Assembly: GCF_001632365.1 (NCBI RefSeq) | Contig: NW_024468525.1 | Location: forward strand, 160,732 to 224,731 | Direction: 5' to 3' | DNA: 64,000 bases | Origin: Laetiporus sulphureus 93-53 | Taxonomy: Eukaryota; Basidiomycota; Agaricomycetes; Polyporales; Laetiporaceae | Shown: positions 21,448-32,869 of the stretch, piece after piece | Layout of the letters: the number at the start of each line of letters is the position of its first letter | Numbering within the stretch: position 1 is the first letter of the stretch | Made by a program: the position numbers and the translations under genes | Notes under the pieces: generated by a model | Told to the model about the DNA's origin: nothing | The model's database searches: none | The model's input: the letters and a program-made list of their open reading frames with translations, nothing else

Positions 21448-22184
21448 TGGCACGGGAAAGCGATCCTGGGGGTGGCGCCCTGGGGCTATCGCCGAGCCGT
21501 AGCAGGGCAGGGGGAGAACCTCTGCCCTGGCTCGAGAGGTCTAAATCCTCCGTCGGTGGGTCCTCGTGAAAGACGAGGTGTACCTGCATAAGTTGATACC
21601 GCGTCACGGTATGGCAAACAACCTTTGGCTGAAAGCTTGTCATGAGCACCGGTGCTTGCACTGGGATGTCCAGAGGTGGCACGCGTGCAGCCTGGGATGT
21701 AACACGGGGATAAAACCTCGTGCCCTTGATGCGATTGCGACGTGCGCCTACCGGCAGGGCATTATTTCCGCAAGGGGCCCTTTAGACGAGCTCAATGTTC
21801 AAACTGGTCACCATGCCCCGCACGCCACTTTGCCTCTGCGGTGAACGAGGACTGTTTGGTGGGAGTATCTTGGGGGTTCGATTCCCCTTAAACAGTGTTT
21901 CTAACGAGTCAACGGACTGACCGCGGCGCGGTTTTCGAGTTTGGTTAGGCATATGCAATTTGTTAGGTTATCGGCGCTTGCATGGTCCATGACACAGCTT
22001 ACCGGGCTTCGTGCCCTTCTACTATACGCCTGCTCTGTTGCGTCCGTGGGGACCTGGTGTCCGTACGTTAAGCTTCTTCGCCCCCAGATGCGTCTGGTCC
22101 TCCGTTGTTCCAAGACATGTATTTACACACCTCCGACCGCCCCTTCGGGGCGGGATATAAATTGTATATAAAAAAAAAAAAAAA
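21448..22184 (+). mobile_element. Poly(A)-tailed non-LTR retroelement (SINE or 5'-truncated LINE), 737 bp
   Basis: Bounded by a perfect 15-bp target-site duplication and ending in ...gtatata followed by a run of As (22170-22184). This is the mark of target-primed reverse transcription, so the insertion is on the plus strand. The sequence is GC-rich and rich in hairpins (for example ccgccccttcggggcgg just before the tail). I see no reverse-transcriptase or endonuclease motif, so it is non-autonomous or a 5'-truncated LINE. It carries an internal tRNA-like T-arm (21873-21887) with a Pol III B-box-like ggttcgattcc. The intact duplication and A tail point to a fairly recent insertion. Confidence 0.85.
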
Positions 22185-22199
22185 GCAATACTTCGCAGC
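22185..22199. repeat. Right target-site duplication of the retroelement
   Basis: gcaatacttcgcagc, identical to 21433-21447. Confidence 0.88.
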
Positions 22200-22535
22200 C
22201 GGCTCTCTCATGTCCGACCTGTTCAGTCAACTGTACCCTGGCCAGGTTCTCGACAACTCAGCGCAACTCTCCAATTTTTGACAGAGCTGGCAATCAGAAT
22301 CCTCCCAAGCTCAAGTGATCGCCAGTCATAGTAGCCGTGCAATATGGTTCTCGATCCATTAGGTTATCCACAGACGCCAGACATATCGTTACAAGGGCAA
22401 GCAAAGCTGAATACACCCGCAAATCACTCTCCTCTCGCTGCTTGCCTGTCAAAGGCTAAGGTGTATATTAGCCATTCATCCAGAGCCTCAGCTCGTCTAT
22501 ACATACCTCAGCAGCGGTACTAGGCTTCCTGACAA
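22200..22535. other. Intergenic, no gene seen
   Basis: Between the retroelement and the second Cys-rich microprotein. The last part is similar to the region before 13853. Confidence 0.5.
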
Positions 22536-22696
22536 TCACTTGCTCTTGGGGGGCTCAGCGCAGCCGCATGTCGGCCAGGAGCAGGTGCCGCCGTTGGCTT
22601 CGACGTTAGCGCACTTCACGGTGTCCTGAGTAACAGATGAAGTGAGTATGGATTCGTATGCAGAGTTTAGCTAGTGAACAGGTTACTCACAGACAT
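22536..22696 (-). CDS. 31-residue Cys-rich microprotein, copy 2
   Basis: Exons 22696-22691 and 22625-22536, with a 65-nt intron (gtgagtaacc...ttactcag) after codon 2. The product starts MSDTVKCANVEANGG and ends CGCAEPPKSK, with Cys spacing C-x9-C-x4-C-x-C. It differs from copy 1 only by Glu for Asp at residue 26. A TATATAA box lies about 85 bases upstream (22781-22787, minus), a good distance for a highly expressed small gene. Metal binding is suggested by the CxC pair but unproven. Confidence 0.8.
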
Positions 22697-23370
22697 TGTG
22701 TGAGTAGAGGCGGTAGGAGGATGTAGTGATGTAGTTGATCTGTCTCAAGGACTGGGGAGACATGCCATTGAACGAGGCCCTTATATATTGCTGAGGAGCT
22801 CAGCACACTCTCCAGAACGGCTCCGCAGGCGTGGAGCAGCACTCGGGTCCCCATCCCGTCATGGCTAATTGCCGCGACCCTAGTGGCCGGTCCAGCTTCT
22901 TCACGGAATACACGGCGTTTTACAGGCGTCCGCTGCGCGAATTGTCTCCTGTTGGTATGTCAAGGTTTGCTTTCCTCTGAGATCCGCCCCCACTATCGGT
23001 GCACATCACCACCAGTGAAAAAATCTTGATATGCTTGCTGTGATACTTTCGCATCGCTGAATGTGTCGCATGTAACAACAATTGAAATCGCACTGTGTCT
23101 TTAAAGATGCTGTACATCACCCTTTCTGATACTCCGTACTGCCGGTCCACAAGTCTCAAAACGGAGGATATCGAGAAGCGAGCGCAATAATTATCATATT
23201 CAACGCGAGTGTTCCGTTCGATGGTATACTGTCTGACGAACGTTCCGAACCGGCACCACGCTAATGAAACGGGGGCATTTTGCTTGGATAGCTCTTCAAT
23301 CAATCTGAACGTAAAAGGCCTGGAGCAGTATCAGAATTGGTTCGTAGAAAGCATGGTCAAAGAAGCGCAC
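22697..23370. other. Promoter and spacer inside the right duplication copy
   Basis: No gene. Shares scattered blocks with 14018-14645. Confidence 0.5.
22781..22787 (-). promoter_or_regulatory. TATA box of Cys-rich microprotein copy 2
   Basis: Minus strand reads AATATATAAGGGCC, about 85 bases before the start codon. Confidence 0.6.
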
Positions 23371-24953
23371 CTAAGTTTTGGTGAATCTGAGACAAAAGGA
23401 TATCTGACGGGGACAAGTTGAGGTTCTGATCAAGCCGCGGGCCCGCCAGCCTTGACGCTGCAATTCTTCCTCGATTATACGGAAGAACCGCATGGCGTCA
23501 TCGCCAGCATTAGCACCACCAACATTAGCATCACCAACAATTCTCAACGTGGTGGCGAATGGCAGTTCTCTTTCATCTATATGGTTTGATTGCTGGAGAG
23601 GGCAATGGTCCGTCCTTCCACCTGAGCATGCACCAACGCCATTGATGGCGCGAATGTCCACCATGTCCGCCGCGACCTGCTCAGGAGAGACCAAAAACTC
23701 GAACGCAACTTCACAAACCCGTCCGTTGACAATTTGACCAATTAGCCAACCCGTGTCGTCGCAGGCCGCGCTCCAGTCGTGGACGCGGCAACAATAAATG
23801 ACTAGTGAACGTAAGTTCGGATTGTTCGTCCAGCTACAACCATCGTCTGTACCAATTGCCCGTGAGCAAGATTGGACGAAATGAGGGTGTAGTACCCACT
23901 CCTGAGTACGAGAGGCAGACTTAGATTTTGGAGCGATGGTCCGATACTCTCCAACAGACGACCAAAGTTGTTTTGCCAACCCTTGTGATCCAGCCTACCG
24001 AGGATAAGAGAGCATATGTGCTGCCTGCCGGATGACTGTGCCAGCCATTCGCATATCCGTTGAACGTCGTTGATGGACATATCCCACATTATGAGAGACT
24101 GGAGTTTCGGCCCATCATGCCACGTCTGGATACACTGCGATGCGCTATTATGCCAGCTCACGGCGCACAAAGCCAGGAATTTCAGACGAGGAAGTGAACG
24201 TAGCAGCCGAAACAGATCGCTCATATTGTTGAATTTGCATGACGAGAGCCGCAACGTGGTGACGGTCTTGAAGCGAGGCATGAGCGATACGAAGGAGTGG
24301 TATATACCCGCGTGTTGGCCGCTCCACCGGACGTTGTGGAATGCAATGGACGTTAGGTTGGGGAAGGCGCCTCCTAAAAGATGAGGTATGACGTGCGCAT
24401 ATGGTGGGTCCGCAGCATATACGTTCAATCCTTGGATGTAATCCGCCATCGGGGCCGTTGATAGGCCGTGCTGCTTGAACTTCTCCGCCAACAGGTGAAA
24501 CGCCGAAGGGTTGCGGATGTAGACATTCCGTAGGATATGCCGACGGCTGCCACGATGGAAATTGCGAGAGGCCAACGCACAATTACGCAAACTAGCTGGA
24601 TCATCGCGCAGATCATCGAGTACGATATCCAGTATCTCCGGGGGGAACGCTGGCGACCGGTCTGTGATGTCCAAGGGGATTCTATGGCTCGTGCTATTGG
24701 GACCATGCGAAAGTCGCCAATGAATAGGACGTTCAGGTTTGGCCTTTGACGGTCCGTTATGCCCGTAGATTATGCAAACGTATCGAATGCACAAGGAAAA
24801 TTGGATGGTCCTGCATCCATGCGACCAGTGAATGCAGAGGCGGCACAGTATGAGGCAATGGTTACCGCCAGAAGATTTGGGCCGAGATCTTTTGACGAAA
24901 AGGACTATTCCCTCTTCATGCTCTATGATCTGATGTGATGTAAGGCCATGCAT
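23371..24953 (-). CDS. F-box protein with LRR-like C-terminal region
   Basis: The F-box is clear: PAFPPEILDIVLDDLRDDPA, SLRNCALASRNFHRGSRRHI. It is followed by leucine-patterned repeats (FPNLTSIAFHNVRW, FKTVTTLRLSSCKF, LPRLKFLALCAVSW, GPKLQSLIMWDMSI, LQNLSLPLVLRSG). A 62-nt intron (23895-23834) then leads to WTNNPNLRSLVIYCCRVHDW and a tail to 23371. Without that intron the frame would stop early. The protein would be a substrate receptor of an SCF (Skp1-cullin-F-box) ubiquitin ligase. The start is uncertain: 24953 is the only upstream in-frame ATG, and the residues between it and the F-box (about 24670) look unconstrained, so a spliced first exon is possible. Confidence 0.75.
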
Positions 24954-25662
24954 GTGTACGAGAACGCAACACTCGTACACTTGTGTAGGTGCCACAAGAT
25001 GTACATTGATTTCTGTGTATGGAATCGGGTATTGTTCGAGTTTTCTGAAGACGCTGAAGACAATCTGAAATAAATCAGCACAAAATCGAGATAGATGTGT
25101 TCTCTACCATACCAGATATTGCAGCATTTTAACAAAGAGGGCGATGTGCTAATGATGGATTCAACTTCTGTGAGAGACGTTAAAGCGCAGCAGTATGGCA
25201 AGTTCAGCAAAGCTCCAGGAAATGCGATCATTCACGGATCTGATGTCCTTTATGTGTATGCCATAAGTGTTGGGATATCCATGAAGTCCACTAGAACGTC
25301 TGATGTATGGAGTTTAATCGGATGAACTTGCAATGAGGACGCCATGGGCGGATGTACTGGATAAAATGCTATTCCTTAAACGGACATGATATCCAGCGTC
25401 ATTCTTCGTAGCAAGATATCTGAATGCGAAGATCATGATCAATATCTGCTTGACCCATTCAAGGCTGATGGAAATGCCGACCTTGGATAGCCGCTGCTTC
25501 TTCGCAAGGCAAACTACGCAAACAATCAAATCATATGCATTGCTACGGCTACAACTGATCAGTACAAGTAAACACATGGAAGAAACGAGATGGAAGAAGG
25601 GATATAATTCGCTGGAATAAGTACGAAGTTCTGAAAAGCAAGCGAATGATTCTGTTCTATCA
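24954..25662. other. Intergenic, no gene supported
   Basis: AT-rich. Frames of up to about 120 codons without recognisable content. Confidence 0.5.
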
Positions 25663-28600
25663 TCACACATCAAGCTCTGTCATCGGACTATCAGGACCCA
25701 AGATAATTGAAGCATGGTCTTCACCCAAAGGCTTTTCGTGGATGAGCTGATTTGCTGAGGAGTCAACCTCCATAGCATTCTGAGAAGCGCTCGGTCCAGG
25801 AACATTTTCACCATCTGTTTCCCGTTCGGCCATCGCGCTCCTACATGCATCGGATCAACTCAGTACGAGCCGAATGGGACCAAAACCTCGAAGACGGACG
25901 CACCTGTATGCGTCCCTACACATCTGCTTGTGCTTTGGCGTCTTCCAGTTCTGGAATCTAGACTTGTTCGCCAGCATCTCCTGGTCAAGACCTACGAACC
26001 GTGAGACCAAAGCGGATGGTTACAGTAAAGGCCACTTACTACTGTCTTCGCCGAGTAGTTTGAGCTTCTCCAGTGTGACCCATTGCCTGAAATTGACCTC
26101 ATCACAAACAATGCAATGCGAACGACCGCAATCAACGTACCATGTCTTCCTTGAATCATAAAATTGCACAAGATTAACTGGGCCTTTCTCGTGCTCTTTG
26201 AGCTGAGGAGGAGTACGCGATACGTAGTCTGGGATTGTGATGTCATCCGGCTCAAAAACAACAGCGGGCCACCATGGGAAGGTTCCTGGTGCAGAGGTCA
26301 GTACACGAATCACATGCGGAATTGATCGTATTCTCACTTGCTTTGGCCCACACTACATATTTCAACGACAGATTAGAGTCAATTTAAAGGAAGCTCCGGC
26401 CAAACTACTCACCAAGCGTGCCTCCTTCGAGATAGTGGCCCTCCGGCAGCGATATGGCACCGAGAGCGGTGCTCGCCTTCGCTATGACAGGAGTCAAAGG
26501 ATTCGATTCATCAATTTGTTGCCTTGGACCCGAGGTCGGTGTTTGTACGATGGACTCCTTTACTCTCACGGGCGACTTTCTACCTTCTGCGTCACTGAGA
26601 TCGCTGAGAGAAGAGAGTTCTGATGCACCTCCGTCAGCGTTCGCCATCTCTACGTCACCAACGGTCTCCTCCGAAGTTTGGGAAATCTGTGTGGTTCGCT
26701 GAGCGTCGAGTGCTGCTGCCGCTGCGGCCTCGGCAGCGAGTCTCTCCCTCTCCGCCTTCCTCTTCTTGTATTTCTGTCTACGAATAGCGGGGGTATCGAG
26801 TTCTTCTATGATGATGATGCGAACAGGCGCTTCATCACGCCTCTTGCTCTTGCCCTTCCTCTGCTTGACAGCGTCATTTGCGGTGGGAACGTCCATGGGC
26901 GCCTTCGCGGGTTCCACCGCAGGTATACCAGATTCTCCCATGGGCACTTCTGCGGGATTTTCCGCAGGCAGCCTCGGTAGTTCCTCCACAGGTCGACTCA
27001 TATATTCCTTGGCTACCTCCTCCGTGGATTCTTCACCCACTTCTACGGCAGACCTCTCGTCGACCAGCGAAGGCTCATCAACAGGCCAAGTGGCAGGCTT
27101 TGCAAAAGCCTGAGTATCTGAAAGCGGTGACATCGCTGGTCCTTCAGTGGCGGGTGCTTTGACCTGTTCAGCCAGCGTTCCCTGAACAGGTTCAGATGGG
27201 AGTTCTACAACGGGTTTAGCTGGCAGTTCCGCAGGATATTCAACCGGCAGTTCCGCGATAGGTTCAGCTGGGACTTCCACAGCAGCTTCAGCATGCACGC
27301 CCGCATCGGCTTCATCTGGCCTCTCTTCGATAGGTTCAGCTGGAGCATTCTCAACAGATTGGACCGGAGCTTTCGCTACAAGTTCGCCTTGCGCTTGCTC
27401 GACTGGCTCAACCTGTGTTTCTTCAACCGTCTCCGCTGGGACGTGTCCCGTACTTTCCGGTGCTGCGTCATGCTCAGTGTGAAGTAGATGCCCTTCCGGC
27501 AAAGTAGTGAAATCAGTCAGCGGGGTAGCTTGCAGCGTCTCGTTCTCGGCCTCCGCGGTGTTGAACGTAGCCAGCAGAGACTTCTCCCGCGTGGAGGCTG
27601 CACGGCAACCACTGAATAAGGACGATGCAATAAGCACATGATTATCGCAGACGAACCTTTCTTTGACTTCTTCTTCGGCGGAAGCGGCGAGCGCTGCTGC
27701 CTTTGCCTATTCCCCCGTCGCTGGTCATCCGGCAGGATCCAGCCCTTATCAAACAGGCTGAACGAGTCTCGGTCGTCCACCGATTCCATGACTGGCGCAG
27801 GCTGGTTGCCAGGGACATGTAGTGGGCCACGCCGCCCTGGCTTCCTGCTCGACTTCTCCCTCGACGACAGCTCCGACGCAGCCGCCTCGCTCGACGGGCC
27901 CGCCTCGGGCTGTGTGGGAACGTGAACCTCCGTCTCCGTCTCCCCCTCGAACTGCGCGTTCGTGGCAGACGCACGTCGGGTCCTCGGTGCCCGGAAGCCA
28001 GGCGCAGAATCGAGCCGCTCCTGGCGCTTGCGCGCAAGGTCCGCCTTGCGATCGCGCTTGGGCTTCGGTGGTGGGAGCGGTGGGGGTGGCTTCATTCTTG
28101 GCAGCTCGTAGGTAAGGAGAGCGGCTAGCGGCTCCTTGTCCAGAATCAACTCAATGTCGTCTGTAATTGAAGCTTCTGAGACTAGCATATCGAGCAGCTC
28201 TATAGGTGGTTCCAAGTCGCCTGTTGGAGCAGGGACGCCTTCTTCGATGCAATCCAGTTCCGGACCCTGTGGTCGCTTCTCGGGGTGTTCATCATTCTGT
28301 TCTTGCAGGTGCTCTTGTGAATGTTCTCGCAGGTGCTCCGGCAATTGCTTTTGCAGCTGTTGTGGGGGCTGTTCTTGAAGCTCCGAGGGCAACTGTTCCG
28401 GCGTAGGGCGAAGTGACGAGATCTTGTCTAAGTCAGCCAATATGGGTTCTGCGACAGTTTGAATCTTCTGAGCAGTCTTGTAAAATGATGTTCCAGGTTG
28501 GTTGTAGGTCATTGCATTGGTCACGATAAGATTAATATCATTCTAGCACGGAGATTCCGTCGCATAAGACGCCCAGAAAATTGCCATCGCCGCCATTCCA

Positions 28601-30704
28601 CGTACCTTGAACTCCTGCAAATCGAGATATTCATGCCTATCCAGCTTGTCTCCAATGATGCTCCATGTCATGGGTCTCTTGATGATATCATAATAGTCGG
28701 GAACGTCCACCTTAGACACGGGATTCTTGAAAAATTCCTGACGGTCGGCGCTAAATATAGCCGCTGTCAATATCCAGATATCTGCAGACATAAAAGTAAT
28801 ACAAACCCCATGATCTTTTCGAACGCCATTCGAAGCGGAGGCTCGTGCGCGAATAGGAACCTGTCGAATACATGCTGAATGATCTCTGCGATATCCAGCT
28901 TGTGGCTCTCGCGCTTCCGACAGAGTTCCGCTATCATCCGGACTTGATCGAGGTCGACTCTCAGGCGTCTCATGAACTACATATTCGGGATCAACCAATG
29001 ATCGCTCGCTGCACCATGCACAACAGAGCCTACCTCAAGCTTGATCGCCTTCTCCTCGTCAGTCTGCTGTCGACCTCCCGACGACGCGGTCCAGGGCTCC
29101 AAATGCAATCTCTTCAGGAAAGCAGCGCCCCTGCGAGCCTCCCGCTTCAGACTCCAGTATTTGCACACTAAAAGCGCAAAGTCCCGCTTCGCTCGCAGGT
29201 TCACCTTCCCGATATACTGCAGAACATGTTCCACAATGATATGCGGAACAAGTGGTGGACCGGGCTTGTATGTCTTAGCGTACGCACGGGCTGTCTTGGA
29301 CGACTTCAGACTGGGACTTGTGTCATCAGTCTTATCCGCCTCAGCGCGTTCAGCGGCAAGAGCTACTACACGACCTTCCTGCTGCTCTCTCTGGAAATCC
29401 ACTCAGAATAAGGTTTCAACACCGGAGGACAGCAGAACGTACGGGTAAATGCTTCTCGCAATAACAAGCAAGCGACGGAGCCTCCGAGCCTTGAGAGGAT
29501 TTCATCGGCATCAAGAGCTTCTCTTTCCTTGCACATGTTGCGTGGAAAGCTTGAAAGCAAGACGGCTTCGTGCATTGAATACATGCGCCTTCTCTGATGT
29601 CGCAGACCGAACATCTCTGCGCGAGGTAAACGTCGCATCCGGCTACTGTAGTCAACAACCTACCAGTCGCCACCTCTGCTTTGATATCTTTTCAATACCT
29701 GTGATCGGTTCCATGAACACCTCATTTGCAACCCGAGTCTCAGGAACCCAGATTGCGCAGAGGAGATGCACCCAGTCTCCGTGGACAGTCTGCTTGAATG
29801 CACCACCTTCGTTGGGACACAATACACAGGTCTAGGCAAAACTGTAAAAATGATCGACTATGAAGCAATGCAAAACTTGAACTTACGACTGGATTTTCCG
29901 GGGAGACGGTACACTTCCGACAAAGCCATTGCCCCTCAGGGATATACGGTACACCATAGCAATCTGGAGTAACATCAAGATATTTACATCAAGCTAACAG
30001 AAAGGCGAACTCATACCTTGATGAACTGCCAAGTTGCACCCGTCACAGAAGACGATGGCATTCGTATTCTCTCCTTCGGAGTCATCACAAATAGCACAGG
30101 TCGAATCTTCCGATGGGAGCGCCAGATCAGGTTTCGGGATGTTCTTGGTCTGTAGAGTACTTTGTGGCATTGAAGATCACGCCCATCAAGCGAAGGCATT
30201 CACTTACCAAGTCGAACCATTCCTTCTCCAGCCGATCCATGACAATTTCGAACACCTCGCAAGACGCAGTGTCCTGCTGAAGTTTTTTGCGCTCCGTATT
30301 CACTGCCTCGAGCCATTCAAAGTCTATTGGCCTCAACGATTACTCAGCCTGATCGGGCGGACCATCTCCTGAAGCGCACCTTGCTCGTCCATGTCATACT
30401 CGACTTGCTCAGCCAGTTCACTCTCCAGAGGCTCTGTGACATGTTCGGAAGGACGATTTGAGAAACTAAGGCAGCAACGCACCGATATACCGGATGTAGT
30501 AATCGGGCCTCTTGAAGTCGGAGAAGTCATTATCTGCTAAGCCTCAATGGTCTGTCGTGAATACCATGATAGCAGCTTACATCCATAAGATCGAGAAATA
30601 TGATCATGCACGCCCGTTGGATGATTTGAGAAGTCGTCTTGTACCTTCACGAAGGAGACTTTGGGCAGGATGTTAGGCGGAGGAGAGTTTGCACCACGCG
30701 CCAT
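25663..30704 (-). CDS. NTO1: BRPF/Nto1-like chromatin protein (EPL-PHD-ePHD-bromodomain-PWWP)
   Basis: Probable scaffold and histone reader of a MOZ/NuA3-type acetyltransferase complex in the nucleus. It starts at 30704 ([11 protein letters not shown]). Order of domains: an enhancer-of-polycomb-like block ([26 protein letters not shown]); PHD1 ([33 protein letters not shown]); an extended PHD ([48 protein letters not shown]); a bromodomain ([20 protein letters not shown], with the acetyl-lysine Asn in [10 protein letters not shown]); long low-complexity linkers rich in Q/E/P; and a PWWP domain near the C-terminus ([43 protein letters not shown]). The end is [12 protein letters not shown] at 25663. 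Many short introns are visible; the middle linker exons were not all checked. Yeast Nto1 lacks the bromodomain and PWWP, so the layout is closer to animal BRPF. Confidence 0.88.
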
Positions 30705-30983
30705 GATGGGTTAACAGCAACTCGACTCCACAACCAGAGAATTTTTGACAACCAGTCTCAAGACGGAAGTACAGCCAGAAGAAGTCCCAAATTTGAGAAC
30801 AGGACAGCGGCAGGAGATGGGAGCAAGCTAAGGACTCCACGGACGCGTTGGGCGCTAAGACGCGTCGTCAAACGAGGCTCGTGACTTGCAGCAGCTCGCC
30901 ACATTCACACTTACCGTCACCACGACCGGTCTTGCATAACGCTTTGCTCACTGTACATCATAGGCTAGACATTACTCTGAACG
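30705..30983. promoter_or_regulatory. Shared divergent promoter, NTO1-like / ARP2
   Basis: Only 279 bases separate the two start codons on opposite strands, so both genes must draw regulation from this interval. Confidence 0.6.
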
Positions 30984-32542
30984 ATGGCGACAGATCCGTC
31001 GGTGCCGATTGTAGTCGACAATGGTACCGGTGTAAGTCGGGTCGTGTCCAGCTCATGGGATTACTAGCTAACTAGTACTGTAGTTCGTCAAGGTGGGTTA
31101 TGCAGGGTCCAACTTTCCCGAACATGGTGAGTACACTCATATTCCTTCACTTGGTGCGCACTGACTCACTTCGCACAGTATTCCCATCCATCGTCGGCCG
31201 TCCAATTCTGCGAGCCGAGGAGCGAGTTGGGACAGCAGTGATCAAGGACATTATGATCGGTGACGAAGCTGCAGCGAACCGCAACTACCTGCAGGTCACA
31301 CAGCCCATGGAGCACGGCATCGTGCGCAACTGGGAGGACATGAAGCTCCTCTGGGACTACACTTTTGACGAGAAGTTGCGCGTCAACACACAAGGCCGCA
31401 AGGTGCTCCTCACCGAGCCCCCGATGAACCCCAAGGCGAACCGGCAGCGCATGTGCCAGGTCATGTTCGAGGATTACGGCTTCCAGGGCGTGTACGTCGC
31501 GATTCAGGCGGTGCTGACGCTATATGCGCAGGGTGCGTACCTGTGTTGCTGCGCGGGTCGATGCGCGTGTAACATGCTCGAGCGCAGGTCTCACAACGGG
31601 TGTCGTGGTGGACTCTGGAGACGGTGTTACACACATTGTCCCGGTCTATGATGGTTTCGCAATGCCACATCTGACTCACCGACTGGATATTGCTGGACGA
31701 GACGTGACACGCTATCTGATCAAGCTGCTGCTCATGCGCGGATACGCCTTCAACCGGACAGCTGATTTTGAGACTGTGCGGGAGATCAAAGAGAAGTTAT
31801 GCTACGTCAGGTCTGTCAGTGACTATTTGTCTTGTGATTAGCATTCACTCATATCGCAATATCAGTTATGACCTCGACCTTGACACGCGGCTATCAGAAG
31901 AAACGACTGTGCTTGTAGAGACCTATACGGTATGAGCCAGTCCAAAAAATGTACATATTCACACTGACCGCTCATCGTCTACTCAGCTTCCGGACGGCCG
32001 AGTGATCAAGATCGGTTCAGAGCGGTTCGAGGCACCAGAATGTATGTTCCAACCACAGCTGGTCGACGTTGAGCAACCGGGCGTGGCAGGTCCGTCCCTC
32101 CTGATCACCACCACTTCAGCACATCCTAACAGCCCTACAGAGATGCTCTTTGAAACAATCCAGGCGGCAGCTCTTGACGTCCGCGCCGAGCTCTACAAGC
32201 ACATCGTACTATCTGGCGGGTCCAGCATGTACCCCGGGTTGCCAAGTCGTCTCGAAAAGGAGATGAAGCAGCTCTACCTCACACGGGTACTCAACATGGA
32301 TCCATCTCGGTTGAACGTGCGTCTCATCCTCACCATGTCTTCCTTCTGCTCACCGTTTCCTGCGCACATAGAAATTCAAGATCCGCATCGAAGACCCCCC
32401 GCGCCGGAAACATATGGTCTTTCTCGGCGGCGCGGTTCTCGCAGATATCATGAAGAATCGCGAAGAATTCTGGATAACGCGCGAGGAGTGGTTCGAGCAG
32501 GGCGTGCGCGCTCTGGACAAACTCGGCCGCGGAGAGGCGTAA
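30984..32542 (+). CDS. ARP2: Actin-related protein 2 (Arp2/3 complex)
   Basis: Eight exons (30984-31031, 31084-31126, 31179-31532, 31588-31810, 31866-31929, 31987-32089, 32141-32316, 32372-32542) give 393 residues, the usual Arp2 length. Diagnostic blocks: [86 protein letters not shown] and [17 protein letters not shown]. The nucleotide-binding phosphate loops (DNGTG, DSGDG) are intact. It nucleates branched actin filaments in endocytic patches and at the hyphal tip. Confidence 0.97.
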
Positions 32543-32869
32543 GAAATTGTCCCGCGGATGTACAATACATAGCGATGCTAGCAGGATGATTAATGCGTAG
32601 ACGGTGCCCGATGTAGGGCGTGGATGAAGGCATATCAGCACCATTATCTTGTAATCTATCGGTTTCTCTGAACGAGCGCGCGCGCAACGGTGATGATGAA
32701 TGAGCGAGATTGATGCTAGCGCTGTGTGATGCTAGGAGAAATGAATACAGACTTCAGGGCTGGCATTGATGAGGCAGCCCTGATTTAGCCGGTTCCTTCG
32801 CTTACGCATCCTTCTCTTCTGCTTCAATCTATCCTCTGCCGTGTAGTACTTCAAAATATCGATCCTCCA

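Larger units (their letters stand above)
22480..23985. repeat. Segmental duplication, right copy
   Basis: Direct repeat of 13800-15247, about 8.7 kb away. This copy carries the intact F-box gene, so it is probably the source or the better preserved copy. Confidence 0.85.

Noticed and set aside
21851..21896. A functional tRNA gene
   Set aside because: Acceptor-like stem and T-arm are present, but there is no D-arm or anticodon arm and the span is only 46 nt.
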